A stretch of DNA of 64,000 nucleotides from Maritimibacter sp. DP1N21-5 (GTDB lineage Bacteria > Pseudomonadota > Alphaproteobacteria > Rhodobacterales > Rhodobacteraceae). The stretch covers positions 930,001-994,000 of the forward strand of contig NZ_JAHUZF010000006.1 in assembly GCF_019218295.1 (NCBI RefSeq), written 5' to 3'. Below the pieces are notes generated by a model. That model made no database searches and had not been told where the DNA came from. It saw only the letters and a program-made list of their open reading frames with translations. Shown here one piece after another: positions 37,555 through 47,195 of the stretch; the first letter of the stretch is position 1, and every line of letters begins with the position of its first letter. Made by a program: the position numbers and the translations under genes.

Positions 37555-38313
37555 ATGACCGAGGCCACGCCGACCGCATCTTCATCTAAGACCAAATACA
37601 GCCGTGTCATGCTCAAGATCAGTGGCGAAGCGCTGATGGGCGACCAGGGATACGGGCTGCATCCACCCACCGTCGCGCGCATCGCGCAGGAGGTGAAATC
37701 GGTTCATGATCTGGGCGTCGAGATCTGCATGGTGATTGGCGGCGGCAACATCTTCCGGGGGCTTGCGGGTTCCGCGCAGGGGATGGAGCGGACCACGGCG
37801 GACTACATGGGCATGCTCGCGACGGTGATGAACGCACTCGCGATGCAGTCGGCGCTCGAAGCGCTCGGCGTCTTTACGCGGGTGATCAGCGCGATCCCGA
37901 TGGATCAGGTCTGCGAACCCTATATTCGTCGCCGGGCCGTGCGCCATCTCGAGAAAAAGCGGGTCGTCATCTTCGCGGCCGGGACCGGGAACCCTTATTT
38001 TACAACCGACACGGCCGCGACGCTGCGCGCCAACGAAATGACCTGCGAGGCGATCTTCAAGGGCACCAAGGTCGACGGCGTCTACGACAAGGACCCGAAG
38101 AAATTCGACGATGCCAAGCGCTATGACACGGTGAGCTATGACGAGGCGCTCGCGAAACGTCTTGGTGTTATGGACGCCTCGGCCATTGCACTGGCACGGG
38201 ACAACAACATGCCGATCATCGTCTTCAGCCTGGATGAGCCGGGCGGGTTCCGCACGATCCTCGCGGGCGAGGGGACCTATACGCTGGTCCATGGCGGCAA
38301 GACGGGCGCCTGA
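37555..38313 (+). CDS. pyrH: UMP kinase
   Basis: A 252-residue bacterial UMP kinase that makes [34 protein letters not shown] and [13 protein letters not shown] are the family blocks. The N-terminal dozen residues are Thr/Ser-rich, longer than in E. coli. It starts the translation and envelope cluster; frr follows after 156 bp. GAGGA precedes the ATG by 13 bases, a loose spacing. Confidence 0.97.
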   Translation: MTEATPTASSSKTKYSRVMLKISGEALMGDQGYGLHPPTVARIAQEVKSVHDLGVEICMVIGGGNIFRGLAGSAQGMERTTADYMGMLATVMNALAMQSALEALGVFTRVISAIPMDQVCEPYIRRRAVRHLEKKRVVIFAAGTGNPYFTTDTAATLRANEMTCEAIFKGTKVDGVYDKDPKKFDDAKRYDTVSYDEALAKRLGVMDASAIALARDNNMPIIVFSLDEPGGFRTILAGEGTYTLVHGGKTGA

Positions 38314-38469
38314 TCCCGGGTCGCCGGGTCGGGAAAGCCGCGAAATGAGGGGGCGCCACCGCGTGCCCCCGAGACTATACAATAGCGCCGGATTAGGGAT
38401 ATACCGACGCAAACGAGCGGGCAGGGGACAGGTCCCCGCAAAAGCCCGGACAGCCAGGAGGTATGAGCC

Positions 38470-39036
38470 ATGAGTGACGGTGATTTCGAGATTGACACCG
38501 ATGACCTCGAACGGCGCATGGATGGGGCCATCTCGGCGCTACGCACGGAATTCGGGTCGCTTCGGACGGGGCGGGCCTCGGGCTCGATCCTCGAGCCGGT
38601 CATGGTCGAAGCCTATGGCCAGCGCACCCCGATCAACCAGGTCGGCACCGTGAACGTGCCGGAACCGCGCATGGTCACGATCAACGTCTGGGACCGTGGG
38701 CTCGTGGGTGCCGTGGAAAAGGCGATCCGGGAAAGCGGTCTGGGGATCAACCCCCAGACCAATGGCACCATCGTCATGCTGCCGATCCCGGAGTTGAACG
38801 AAGAACGCCGGCGCGAGCTGACCAAGGTGGCCGCGCAATACGCCGAGAGCGCCCGCGTCGCGATTCGCAACGTGCGCCGGGACGGCATGGAACAGCTCAA
38901 GAAGGCCAAGGCCGACGGCATGAGCGAAGACGACCACAAGGTCTGGTCCGAAGAGGTTCAGGAGCTGACCGACAAGTATATCAAGCTGGTCGACAAGTCG
39001 CTCGAGACGAAACAAGAAGAGATCATGCAGGTCTGA
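38470..39036 (+). CDS. frr: Ribosome recycling factor
   Basis: A 188-residue RRF that splits post-termination ribosomes with [34 protein letters not shown] and the [14 protein letters not shown] tail region are family blocks. AGGAGG lies 9 bases before the ATG. uppS starts 8 bases after the stop. Confidence 0.98.
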   Translation: MSDGDFEIDTDDLERRMDGAISALRTEFGSLRTGRASGSILEPVMVEAYGQRTPINQVGTVNVPEPRMVTINVWDRGLVGAVEKAIRESGLGINPQTNGTIVMLPIPELNEERRRELTKVAAQYAESARVAIRNVRRDGMEQLKKAKADGMSEDDHKVWSEEVQELTDKYIKLVDKSLETKQEEIMQV

Positions 39037-39043
39037 GGCCGGC

Positions 39044-39814
39044 ATGACCCCGGGCATGGTCCGGGGCAGGACAACCGGGGGTCGCGTCGTGAACCAGCAA
39101 GGCAGCATCGAAGCGCGTGATGGGCTGCATGTGGCTTTCATCATGGACGGCAACGGCCGCTGGGCCAAAGCACGCCGCCGCCCGCGCCCCTTCGGCCATC
39201 AGGCCGGCGCAAAACGTGCGCGTGAAGTCGTGGCCGCCTGTCCCGATCTCGGCGTGAAATACGTCACGCTCTATGCCTTCTCGACCGAGAACTGGAAACG
39301 TTCCCGCGCGGAGATCACCGCGCTGATGGCGCTCTTTCGGCACTATATCCGCAAGACATCGCACGAGCTTCACGCCGAAGGCGCAAGGGTGCGGTTCATC
39401 GGCGACCGGGGGCCGCTCGACAAGAAGCTCGTCAAGCTCATTGGCGAACTCGAGGACCTCACCCGCGACAACGACCGTGTCCATGTGACCGTCGCCCTGA
39501 ACTACGGCGGGCGCGACGAGATCCTGCGCGCGACGCGCAAGATGGCGGACGCGGTGAAGGCTGGAACGCTTGCCCCCGAGGACATCGGGGAGGATACCAT
39601 GGCCTCTTATCTGGATACGGCGGGCATGCCCGACCCGGATCTCGTGGTGCGGACCTCCGGCGAAAGCCGGACCTCGAATTTCCTGACCTGGCAATCCGCC
39701 TATGCGGAATACGAATTCACCGAGACGCTCTGGCCGGACTTCGGGAAAGAGCAGTTCGCCCAGGCGCTCGACAAATTCGGCCTGCGCGAACGGCGTTACG
39801 GTGGCGTGAGCTGA
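39044..39814 (+). CDS. uppS: Isoprenyl (undecaprenyl) diphosphate synthase
   Basis: A 256-residue cis-prenyltransferase making the C55 lipid carrier for peptidoglycan. FIMDGNGRWAK binds diphosphate and Mg; YAFSTENWKR and RTSGESRTSNFLTWQSAY are the other motifs. The start could also be the GTG at 39089, because family members begin shortly before the GLHVAFIMDG block; GAGG before 39044 favours the longer form. The stop overlaps the cdsA start by one base. Confidence 0.96.
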   Translation: MTPGMVRGRTTGGRVVNQQGSIEARDGLHVAFIMDGNGRWAKARRRPRPFGHQAGAKRAREVVAACPDLGVKYVTLYAFSTENWKRSRAEITALMALFRHYIRKTSHELHAEGARVRFIGDRGPLDKKLVKLIGELEDLTRDNDRVHVTVALNYGGRDEILRATRKMADAVKAGTLAPEDIGEDTMASYLDTAGMPDPDLVVRTSGESRTSNFLTWQSAYAEYEFTETLWPDFGKEQFAQALDKFGLRERRYGGVS

Positions 39815-40665
39815 TGGCGGAGGCCGCCGCTTCGGCCAGCAAGTGGTCCGACCTTGGCACGCGCGTCCTGTCGGCCGGCGTGATTGTCGCGCTGGCGCTC
39901 GGTGCGCTTTATGGCGGCGCTCTGGCCTGGTCGGTCTTCGTCCTCGTCATTTATGTCTTGATGCTGCGCGAGCTGGCGAAGCTCTGCGAGCCCGAGATCA
40001 CGACGCTTCGGCGCTGGTCCATCGCGCTGGTGCCCCTCGGGGTTCTGGTGATCGCGCTGCTCATGCAGAACAGCGGCGACGTCCGCGCCGAAGAGCTTTG
40101 GGACATCTACCGTCTCGGCATCCTGCGCGCGGCGTTGGTTGTGCTGGTGCCCATCGCGGTGGGGCTTCTGGTCTTGCGGGACGGGCACAGGATCTGGCTC
40201 GCCTACGGGATGCTCCTCGCGGCGGCCGCGCTCGCGCTCGATTTCGGCCACGCCGTGATCGGGCCCCGGTCGATCCTGATCCTCGTAGGAATCGTGGTCG
40301 TGTCCGATGTGCTTGGCTATTTCGCGGGCCGCATGTTTGGCGGACCCAAGTTCTGGCCCCGCATCAGCCCCAAGAAGACCTGGAGCGGGACCGTCGCCGG
40401 CTGGATCGGCGCGGGGATTCTTGGCGCCGTGTTCGGGCCCGAGGTCTGGCCGGTGAACGCCGGGGTGGCCGCCTTGGCCGCCGTGGTGCTGGCCTTTGCC
40501 GGGCAAATGGGCGATATCGCCGAAAGCTGGATGAAGCGCAGGGCAGGGGTGAAGGACAGTTCCACCCTCATTCCCGGTCACGGGGGCGTTCTGGATCGCC
40601 TCGATGCGCTGGTGGCAGTGGCGGCGCTTGCCGGTGTTGCCGGGTTTGTTGCGGGAATTTTCTGA
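39814..40665 (+). CDS. cdsA: Phosphatidate cytidylyltransferase
   Basis: A 283-residue integral membrane enzyme making CDP-diacylglycerol. About seven to eight hydrophobic segments; the C-terminal signature is present in full, with SWMKRRAGVKD followed by LIPGHGGVLDRLD. dxr starts one base after the stop codon, so these genes are tightly coupled. Confidence 0.97.
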   Translation: MAEAAASASKWSDLGTRVLSAGVIVALALGALYGGALAWSVFVLVIYVLMLRELAKLCEPEITTLRRWSIALVPLGVLVIALLMQNSGDVRAEELWDIYRLGILRAALVVLVPIAVGLLVLRDGHRIWLAYGMLLAAAALALDFGHAVIGPRSILILVGIVVVSDVLGYFAGRMFGGPKFWPRISPKKTWSGTVAGWIGAGILGAVFGPEVWPVNAGVAALAAVVLAFAGQMGDIAESWMKRRAGVKDSSTLIPGHGGVLDRLDALVAVAALAGVAGFVAGIF

Positions 40666-40666
40666 G

Positions 40667-41836
40667 ATGGCACGCAGGGTTTCGATCTTCGGCTCCACGG
40701 GGTCGATCGGGGTGTCGACCATCGACCTGATCGCGCGCGATCCGGACGCCTATCACGTCGTCGCCCTGACCGGAGGCCACAACGTCGCGAAACTGGCCGA
40801 ACAGGCCAAGACGCTTCGGGCCGAGATTGCTGTGACCGCACATGAGGAAAACCTGCCCGCGCTGCGCGACGCGCTGGCCGGCAGCGGGATCGAGGCGGCC
40901 GCAGGCGAAGCGGCAATCGAAGAGGCCGCGCGTCGTCCGGCCGACTGGGTGATGTCGGCCATCGTTGGCGCGGCGGGGCTTCCGCCGGGTCTTGCGGCGC
41001 TGGAAAGCGGGGCCTGCCTCGCACTCGCCAACAAGGAAAGCCTCGTCACGGCGGGGCCCCTCATCCTCGCCACCGCGCAGAAGCACGGCAGCCGCATCCT
41101 GCCCGTGGACAGCGAACATTCCGCCGTCTTTCAGGCCCTTGTTGGCGAAGACCTGGCGGCGGTCGAACGGGTCGTCATCACGGCTTCCGGCGGGGCCTTT
41201 CGTGACTGGCCGATCGAGGACCTGCCGAACGCGACCCTCGCGCAGGCCTCGTCGCATCCGAACTGGGACATGGGACAGCGGATCACCATCGACTCCGCCT
41301 CGATGTTCAACAAGGCGCTCGAGCTGATCGAAACGCGTGAGTTCTTCGGCGTCGATCCGAAGATCATCGAGGTGATCGTTCATCCGCAAAGCCTCGTCCA
41401 TGCGCTGGTCGGCTTCAACGACGGCGCGCTCATGGCGCACGTCGGCCCGCCCGACATGCGCCATGCCATCGGCTATGCGCTACACTGGCCAGAGCGCCGC
41501 AAGCTGCCGGTGGACCGCCTCGACCTCGCGCGGGCGGGCACCTTCGAGTTTCGCGCGCCCTGCGACGACCGTTATCCCGCGTTGCGACTGGCGCGCGACG
41601 TGATGGACCAGCACGGCATGTCGGGGGCGATCTTCAACGCCGCCAAGGAGGCCGCACTCGACGGCTTCATCGACCACAGGATCGGCTTCATGCGCATGGC
41701 TGAAGTCGTGGAAGAGGTTCTCACGGATTTGTCGGGTGACGCGGGCCTGATCAATGCCGCATTCACCCTTGATAACGTGCGCGCGGCCGACCAGATGGCA
41801 CGCAGACGAGCAGTAGAGATTATTGGCGGGGCCTAA
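40667..41836 (+). CDS. dxr: 1-deoxy-D-xylulose 5-phosphate reductoisomerase
   Basis: A 389-residue NADPH enzyme of the MEP isoprenoid pathway. IFGSTGSIGVST is the NADPH loop; LANKESLVTAG, PVDSEHSAVFQ (metal) and the ASGGAFRDW flexible loop are intact. It supplies the isoprenoid substrate that UppS, two genes upstream, polymerises. It starts one base after the cdsA stop codon. Confidence 0.98.
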   Translation: MARRVSIFGSTGSIGVSTIDLIARDPDAYHVVALTGGHNVAKLAEQAKTLRAEIAVTAHEENLPALRDALAGSGIEAAAGEAAIEEAARRPADWVMSAIVGAAGLPPGLAALESGACLALANKESLVTAGPLILATAQKHGSRILPVDSEHSAVFQALVGEDLAAVERVVITASGGAFRDWPIEDLPNATLAQASSHPNWDMGQRITIDSASMFNKALELIETREFFGVDPKIIEVIVHPQSLVHALVGFNDGALMAHVGPPDMRHAIGYALHWPERRKLPVDRLDLARAGTFEFRAPCDDRYPALRLARDVMDQHGMSGAIFNAAKEAALDGFIDHRIGFMRMAEVVEEVLTDLSGDAGLINAAFTLDNVRAADQMARRRAVEIIGGA

Positions 41837-41855
41837 CCCGCCAGAAGGAGCGACC

Positions 41856-43196
41856 TTGGACATGACCGGGCTCATCCCAGACTTCGGCAATCTGGCCTTC
41901 ACGCTGTTGGCCTTTGTCGTCGCGCTGACGATCATCGTCTTCATCCATGAATACGGCCATTACATCGTCGGCAAATGGACGGGCATCAAGGCGGACGTCT
42001 TCTCCATCGGGATCGGTCCGGTCCTGTTCAAACGCACGGACAAGCACGGGACCCAGTGGCAGGTCGCGGCCTTCCCGGTGGGCGGATACGTCAAGTTCCG
42101 GGGCGACGCGAATGCCGCCTCTGCCGGCGCGGACGAAGACGCGATTCGCGGCCTTACGCCCGAGGAACGCCGCGCGACGATGCCCGGGGCCCCAGTCTGG
42201 GCGCGGGCGCTTACGGTGGCGGCGGGGCCAGTGTTCAACTTCGTGCTCTCGGTCCTGATCTTCTTCGGCATGGCCTATTACCAGGGGATCGCTACCGATC
42301 CGCTGACCGTGAAGCAGATGGTGCCGATCTCCGGCGTCGAAAACACGCTCGAGCCGGGTGACCAGATCCTGTCGATCGCGGGCCAGACCACGCCACCGCT
42401 CGAGGAGTTCGGGGCCTATGTCGAAACGCTCCCCGACGACAGTCCGCTCCACTATGTCGTTCTGCGGGACGGCGCGGAGGTCGAGGTCACGACCCTGCAT
42501 CCCTATCCGGCCTTTGTCGGATCGGTCACGCCCCAGACGGCGGCCGCGGACGCGGGGCTGGAGAAGGGCGACCTGATACTCGCGGTCAACGGCACGCCGA
42601 CGGCGACCTTCGAGGATCTGAGGGGGATCGTGGGCGAAGGGGATGGCGAGGCCCTGACGCTGACCATCGTTCGCGATGGTGAGCAGTCAGACGTCACCCT
42701 GACGCCGCGGCGCATGGACCTTCCGCTCCCGGAGGGCGGCTTCGAGACCCGCTGGCTCATTGGGATCGGTGGCGGGCTGATCTTCGAGCCGGCGACCCGT
42801 GCGCCCAGCATCGGCGAGGCGATCACCGGCGGCGTGTCCCAGGTGCAATACATCATCACCTCGTCGCTGTCGGGCCTGTGGCACATGATCACGGGTGCCA
42901 TTTCGTCGTGCAATCTGCGTGGGCCGATCGGGATCGCGGAGACCTCGGGGGCCGCGGCAAGCCAGGGCATGCCGGACTTCATCTGGTTCATCGCCGTTTT
43001 GTCCACGGCGGTTGGACTTCTGAACCTGTTCCCCATCCCGGTGCTGGATGGCGGACATCTGGTCTTTCATGCCTACGAGGCCGTCGTGGGGCGCCCGCCC
43101 GGCGACCGCGCCATGCGCGTTCTGCTTGCGGCGGGACTGGCGATCATCCTGTCGATCATGGTGCTCGGGATCACGAACGACCTGTTCTGCCCCTGA
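41856..43196 (+). CDS. rseP: Intramembrane zinc protease RseP
   Basis: A 446-residue site-2 protease. IHEYGHYIVGK holds the catalytic His31/Glu32/His35 near the N-terminus; two PDZ-like domains occupy about residues 150-320 (GDQILSIAGQ and GDLILAVNG motifs); LFPIPVLDGGHLVFHAYE near the C-terminus is the third membrane motif. RseP family members cut anti-sigma factors and clear signal peptides. Start choice: TTG at 41856 lies 5 bases after GAAGGAG; the ATG at 41862 lies 11 bases after it. Confidence 0.95.
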   Translation: MDMTGLIPDFGNLAFTLLAFVVALTIIVFIHEYGHYIVGKWTGIKADVFSIGIGPVLFKRTDKHGTQWQVAAFPVGGYVKFRGDANAASAGADEDAIRGLTPEERRATMPGAPVWARALTVAAGPVFNFVLSVLIFFGMAYYQGIATDPLTVKQMVPISGVENTLEPGDQILSIAGQTTPPLEEFGAYVETLPDDSPLHYVVLRDGAEVEVTTLHPYPAFVGSVTPQTAAADAGLEKGDLILAVNGTPTATFEDLRGIVGEGDGEALTLTIVRDGEQSDVTLTPRRMDLPLPEGGFETRWLIGIGGGLIFEPATRAPSIGEAITGGVSQVQYIITSSLSGLWHMITGAISSCNLRGPIGIAETSGAAASQGMPDFIWFIAVLSTAVGLLNLFPIPVLDGGHLVFHAYEAVVGRPPGDRAMRVLLAAGLAIILSIMVLGITNDLFCP

Positions 43197-43289
43197 GGAA
43201 AGGGGATGCCGCAATAATGCCCCACTTCAGGGCAGCTTTGGACACAGAACCGGGCGACGGTCGGCCCGGGATCTGGCGAGGTAGGCATC

Positions 43290-43421
43290 ATGGAACGGAT
43301 CGAGCAGGGTTACCGCGGTCTCCACCTGTTGGTGGACCTGAACTGGGACCGTATCCTCTATGTGGGAACGCTTGTCGCGGCGCTTGGCTGCGGCGCGCTT
43401 CTGGGTGGTTTCTTCCACTAG
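43290..43421 (+). CDS. 43-residue membrane protein between rseP and bamA
   Basis: 43 codons starting MERIEQGYRGLHLLVDLNWD and ending LLGGFFH. The N-terminal half is amphipathic, the C-terminal half (about residues 23-42) is one transmembrane helix with Gly-rich packing. GAGGTAGG precedes the ATG. It stands between rseP and the terminator at 43521, so it is probably the last gene of the pyrH-rseP transcript. Too short for routine gene calling; function unknown. Confidence 0.6.
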   Translation: MERIEQGYRGLHLLVDLNWDRILYVGTLVAALGCGALLGGFFH

Positions 43422-43520
43422 CGAGCGCAGCGCGCGCCGGCCATAAAAGAAAGTTCGCGAACGTGGCCTAGTTGCCACGCCGCAAGCCCCGGATTTTGCG
43501 TCAATAAATCATCTTGCCTC

Positions 43521-43552
43521 ATGGGCCGCGTCACAGCGGCCCATTTGTGTTT
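43521..43552 (+). terminator. Intrinsic terminator before bamA
   Basis: ATGGGCCGC/GCGGCCCAT is a perfect 9-bp stem (43521-43529 with 43536-43544) followed by TTTGTGTTT. It ends the upstream cluster, so bamA needs its own promoter. Confidence 0.85.
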
Positions 43553-43560
43553 CACATGCT

Positions 43561-43589
43561 TTGACAACCCATCGCGTAGCCGTTACTCA
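43561..43589 (+). promoter_or_regulatory. Candidate bamA promoter
   Basis: A perfect -35 TTGACA lies at 43561-43566, but the hexamer 17 bp further, TACTCA, is a poor -10. The start codon is 38 bases on. Either another sigma factor is used or the -10 is degenerate. Confidence 0.35.
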
Positions 43590-43626
43590 CACAAGGGACT
43601 GGGATGTCAGAGCGGATGATAACAAG

Positions 43627-45972
43627 ATGACGTATAACGAGCAGCGCAAAGCCCGGACGGCAAGCATGCGCAAATCCGTACTCAAGCCGGCTGCCACGGC
43701 GATTTTCTTCGGGATGACAGGACTGGCGGTCCTGGCGCCGGCGTCGGTTCAGGCGCAGTCCTACAATTTTCAATCCGTCCAGATCGTCGGCACCGACAAG
43801 GTCGAAGCCTCGACCGTGCTGTCCTACCTTGGCTTCGGCAAGGGGCAAACTGTCTCGGCCGGGCAACTCAACGACGCCTACCAGCGGCTCGCCGGCTCCG
43901 GTCTGTTCAACACCGTCGAGCTTCAGCCGCGCGGCAATACGCTGATCGTCCGGGTTCAGGAATACTCCGTCATCAGCCGTATCAACATCGAAGGCAACCG
44001 TCGCAAGGATGACGAGGACCTTCTGGCCCTGATCCAGTCGCAGCCGCGCCGGGTGTTCTCGCCCTCCGTGGCGGAACGCGATGCCCAGATCATCGCCGAA
44101 GCCTATGCTGCCGACGGTCGCATCGCCGCCGAGGTCACGCCGCGGATCATTCGCCGGGGCGGTGGCCGCGTCGACCTCGTTTTCGAAGTGATCGAGGGCA
44201 AGAACGCGGAGATCGAAAGCCTGACCTTCAACGGCAACCGCAGCTTCTCGGACGCGCGTCTGCGCCGGGTCCTCACCTCGAAACAGGCCGGGCTCCTGCG
44301 CACCTTCGTCCAGGTGGACACCTTCGATCCCGAACGGCTCGAGTTCGACCGTCAGGTGCTGGGCGATTTCTATCGCTCGCGCGGCTTTGTCGATTTCGAG
44401 GCACAGGCGCTGGTTGCCGAGCTTCCCGAAAGCCGCGATGGCTACAAGGTCACCTATCAGATCGTCGAAGGTCAGCAGTTCTCGCTGGGCCGGGTCAACA
44501 CGATCTCGGAAGTCGACGGCGTCGATCCGGCCGAGTTCGAGCGTGTCGCGCGGCTTCGGACCGGTGCGGTCTATGACCCCACGGACATCGACAATGCCAT
44601 CGCGCGGATGGAACGTCTCGCGATCCAGAAGGGCCTTAACTTCATCACCGTCGAGCCGCGTGTGACACGCAACGACCGGGAAGGCACGCTGGACATCGAA
44701 CTCGCGATCACGCGCGGTCCCCGGGTCATCGTGGAGCGCATCGACATCGAGGGGAACCAGACCACGCTCGACCGCGTGGTGCGTTCGCAGTTCACTACTG
44801 TCGAAGGCGACCCCTTCAACCCGCGCGCCATCCGCAACGCGGCGGAACGCATCCGTGCGCTCGGCTATTTCTCGGACGTGCAGGTGGAAGCGCGCGAAGG
44901 CTCGGCCTCGGACCGTGTCGTCGTCGACGTGGATGTGGAAGAGCAGGGCACGGGGTCGCTGTCCTTCGGTGCGTCCTACTCGACCGCCACCGGCCTTGGG
45001 CTCAATGCGAGCTTCGTGGAAACGAACTTCCTTGGCCGCGGTCAGTATATCTCGGCCGAGTTCTCGGGCGGCGCCACGACCCGCAACTATTCGTTCAGCT
45101 TTGCCGAACCGAACCTGCTCGGGCGTGACCTGACGCTCGGGATCGACGCGTTCTATTACACCACGACCTCCTCGACGATCGCGATGTATGACACCGCGCA
45201 GTTCCAGGTTCTGCCCTATGTCGAGTTCCCGATTTCCGCATCGAGCCGCGTGAGCCTGCGGGTCGGGGCCGGCGGGTCCAACATCACCAACGTCGACCCG
45301 GCGTCCTCGGCCGTGCTCATGGCCGAAGCCGCGCGTGGCTGGCAGTACGGGGCACAGGCGGGGCTCACCTACAAGTTCGATACCGCCTACAACGCCATCG
45401 ACCCGACCTCGCGCCTGTTCCTGCGCTTCGACGGGGATATCGGCGGGCTGGGGTCCGACAATACCTGGCTTCGTGCCACGGCACTGGCGCGGGCGCAGAC
45501 CCGGGTCCTGAATGACGAAGTGACCCTCCGGGCCGAGGTCGAAGGCGGTGCGCTCTATTCGCTCTCAGGCGCGGGCAGCCGTGTCACCGATCGCTTCCAG
45601 CTTGGCACCGACAAGGTGCGAGGCTTCGCACCCTACGGCGTCGGGCCGCGCGATCTTCTGGCCGGCAACCAGGACGCGCTTGGCGGCAACTTCTACGCGG
45701 CCGCACGGGTCGAGGCACAGTTTCCGCTCGGACTTCCCGAGGAATACGGTATTTCGGGCGGCGTCTTCGCCGACGTCGGCAGCCTCTGGGGCCTCGACAA
45801 CACGCTGGGCGGCGCGATCGACGACTCGGCCTATCTGCGGTCCTCGGTGGGCGCCTCGCTCTTCTGGGAAACGCCGATCGGCCCGCTGCGCTTCAACTAC
45901 TCGGTCCCGGTCGTGAAACAGGGCTATGACCGCGAAAACCGCTTCGAGATCACGATCTCCACGTCGTTCTGA
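43627..45972 (+). CDS. bamA: Outer membrane protein assembly factor BamA
   Basis: A 781-residue Omp85 protein that inserts beta-barrels into the outer membrane. A signal peptide (LKPAATAIFFGMTGLAVLAP, cleavage at VQA-QS) is followed by five POTRA domains (about residues 45-400) and a 16-strand barrel. DKVRGFAPYG in the barrel is the VRGF/Y loop motif and the last residue is Phe, as needed for barrel recognition. The ATG at 43627 is used; one at 43666 also gives a complete signal peptide. skp follows 1 base after the stop. Confidence 0.97.
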   Translation: MTYNEQRKARTASMRKSVLKPAATAIFFGMTGLAVLAPASVQAQSYNFQSVQIVGTDKVEASTVLSYLGFGKGQTVSAGQLNDAYQRLAGSGLFNTVELQPRGNTLIVRVQEYSVISRINIEGNRRKDDEDLLALIQSQPRRVFSPSVAERDAQIIAEAYAADGRIAAEVTPRIIRRGGGRVDLVFEVIEGKNAEIESLTFNGNRSFSDARLRRVLTSKQAGLLRTFVQVDTFDPERLEFDRQVLGDFYRSRGFVDFEAQALVAELPESRDGYKVTYQIVEGQQFSLGRVNTISEVDGVDPAEFERVARLRTGAVYDPTDIDNAIARMERLAIQKGLNFITVEPRVTRNDREGTLDIELAITRGPRVIVERIDIEGNQTTLDRVVRSQFTTVEGDPFNPRAIRNAAERIRALGYFSDVQVEAREGSASDRVVVDVDVEEQGTGSLSFGASYSTATGLGLNASFVETNFLGRGQYISAEFSGGATTRNYSFSFAEPNLLGRDLTLGIDAFYYTTTSSTIAMYDTAQFQVLPYVEFPISASSRVSLRVGAGGSNITNVDPASSAVLMAEAARGWQYGAQAGLTYKFDTAYNAIDPTSRLFLRFDGDIGGLGSDNTWLRATALARAQTRVLNDEVTLRAEVEGGALYSLSGAGSRVTDRFQLGTDKVRGFAPYGVGPRDLLAGNQDALGGNFYAAARVEAQFPLGLPEEYGISGGVFADVGSLWGLDNTLGGAIDDSAYLRSSVGASLFWETPIGPLRFNYSVPVVKQGYDRENRFEITISTSF

Positions 45973-45973
45973 C

Positions 45974-46627
45974 ATGGTGATCCGGGATTGCCTGTGCGGG
46001 GGCCTTCTGGCCCTCGTTCTCGCGGTCGGCACACAGGCCGCATCCCCCGCCTTGTCCCAGTCGCTTGGCCAGGTCGTGAGCGCGGTCGTGGTGATCGACC
46101 GCGATGCGCTTTTCTCCGGCACGGCCTTTGGTCAGCGGGTGAACGAGGAACTGGACAGCGAACGTGCCTCGCTTGCCGAGGAAACCCGCAAGATCGAGAC
46201 CGCGCTTGAACAGGAAGAACGCGCCCTGACGGAAGAGCGGGCGAACCTGACCCAGGAAGAGTTCCGCGCGAAAGCCGATGAATTTGACGAACGGGTTCAG
46301 GCACTACGGACCGACCGCGACCGGGCCCAGACCACCTATGTCCAGAAATACGAGGCCGCGCAGCGGGATTTCTATGCGCGGGTCGGTCCCATCATTGGCC
46401 AGCTGATGACGGACCGCGGTGCGGTCGTCGTGCTCGACAAGCGCATGGTGCTTCTGTCGAACAGTGCGGTGGACGTGACCGAGGAAGCGATTTCCCGGAT
46501 CGATGCCGTCCTGGGTGACGGGTCCGCCGAAGACCTTCCAGAAACCGCGCCCGAAGGCGAGAACACGGACGTCATCCTGCCGCCTCTCGACATGGGAACC
46601 GAGGCCACGGAACCCGTGGAACAATAG
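45974..46627 (+). CDS. OmpH/Skp-like periplasmic chaperone
   Basis: A 217-residue protein with a signal peptide (CLCGGLLALVLAVGTQAASP) and a long coiled coil (about residues 55-145) with a core AVVVIDRDALFSGTAFGQ as in OmpH proteins. Skp trimers carry unfolded outer-membrane proteins to BamA, encoded directly upstream. The C-terminal 50 residues are acidic and probably disordered, an extension relative to E. coli Skp. fabZ follows after 83 bp, with no lpxD between. Confidence 0.88.
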   Translation: MVIRDCLCGGLLALVLAVGTQAASPALSQSLGQVVSAVVVIDRDALFSGTAFGQRVNEELDSERASLAEETRKIETALEQEERALTEERANLTQEEFRAKADEFDERVQALRTDRDRAQTTYVQKYEAAQRDFYARVGPIIGQLMTDRGAVVVLDKRMVLLSNSAVDVTEEAISRIDAVLGDGSAEDLPETAPEGENTDVILPPLDMGTEATEPVEQ

Positions 46628-46710
46628 CGCGCCCGATGTGATATGCCTGTGATGCCCGCGCGGCGTCGCTTGAACGAATGCCAATGCCCGCCCAGGAAAG
46701 GGACCACGAG

Positions 46711-47190
46711 ATGACCGACGCAACCCCCGCGACCGACAGACCTACGAGCGCGGATATCCATCTGATCCAGCGCTGCATTCCGCATCGCTACCCCTTCCTC
46801 CTCGTGGACAAGGTCGTCGATATCGTCGCGGGCGAAAGTGCCGTCGGGATCAAGAACGTGACCTTCAACGAACCGCATTTCCAAGGCCATTTCCCAACGG
46901 CTCCCATTATGCCCGGCGTGACGATCATCGAAGCGATGGCGCAGACCAGCGCGGTGATGGTGGCCATCACGCTCGACCTCGTCGACAAGGAGCCGCTGGT
47001 CTACTTCATGGGGATCGACAAGGTGAAATTCCGGCGCAAGGTCGTTCCGGGCGACGTGCTGCGCATGGACATCAAGACCCTGCGTGGCGGATCGAAGATC
47101 TGGAAATTCGAGGGCGTCGCCACGGTCGACGGAGAGGTCGCCTGTTCCGCCGAGTTCTCGGCGATGATCGACCTGTCCAAGAACGCCTGA
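46711..47190 (+). CDS. fabZ: 3-hydroxyacyl-ACP dehydratase FabZ
   Basis: A 159-residue hotdog-fold dehydratase of fatty-acid synthesis. HRYPFLLVD, the catalytic His in [14 protein letters not shown] and Glu in [10 protein letters not shown] are intact. AAAGGGA lies before the ATG at 46711. In many alphaproteobacteria fabZ is followed by lpxA; here the next gene, mnmA, is convergent and starts a different unit. Confidence 0.97.
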   Translation: MTDATPATDRPTSADIHLIQRCIPHRYPFLLVDKVVDIVAGESAVGIKNVTFNEPHFQGHFPTAPIMPGVTIIEAMAQTSAVMVAITLDLVDKEPLVYFMGIDKVKFRRKVVPGDVLRMDIKTLRGGSKIWKFEGVATVDGEVACSAEFSAMIDLSKNA

Positions 47191-47195
47191 GCGGC

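Noticed and set aside
43422..43520. A second small gene between the 43-aa frame and the terminator
   Set aside because: No start codon with a ribosome-binding site and no frame longer than about 20 codons.
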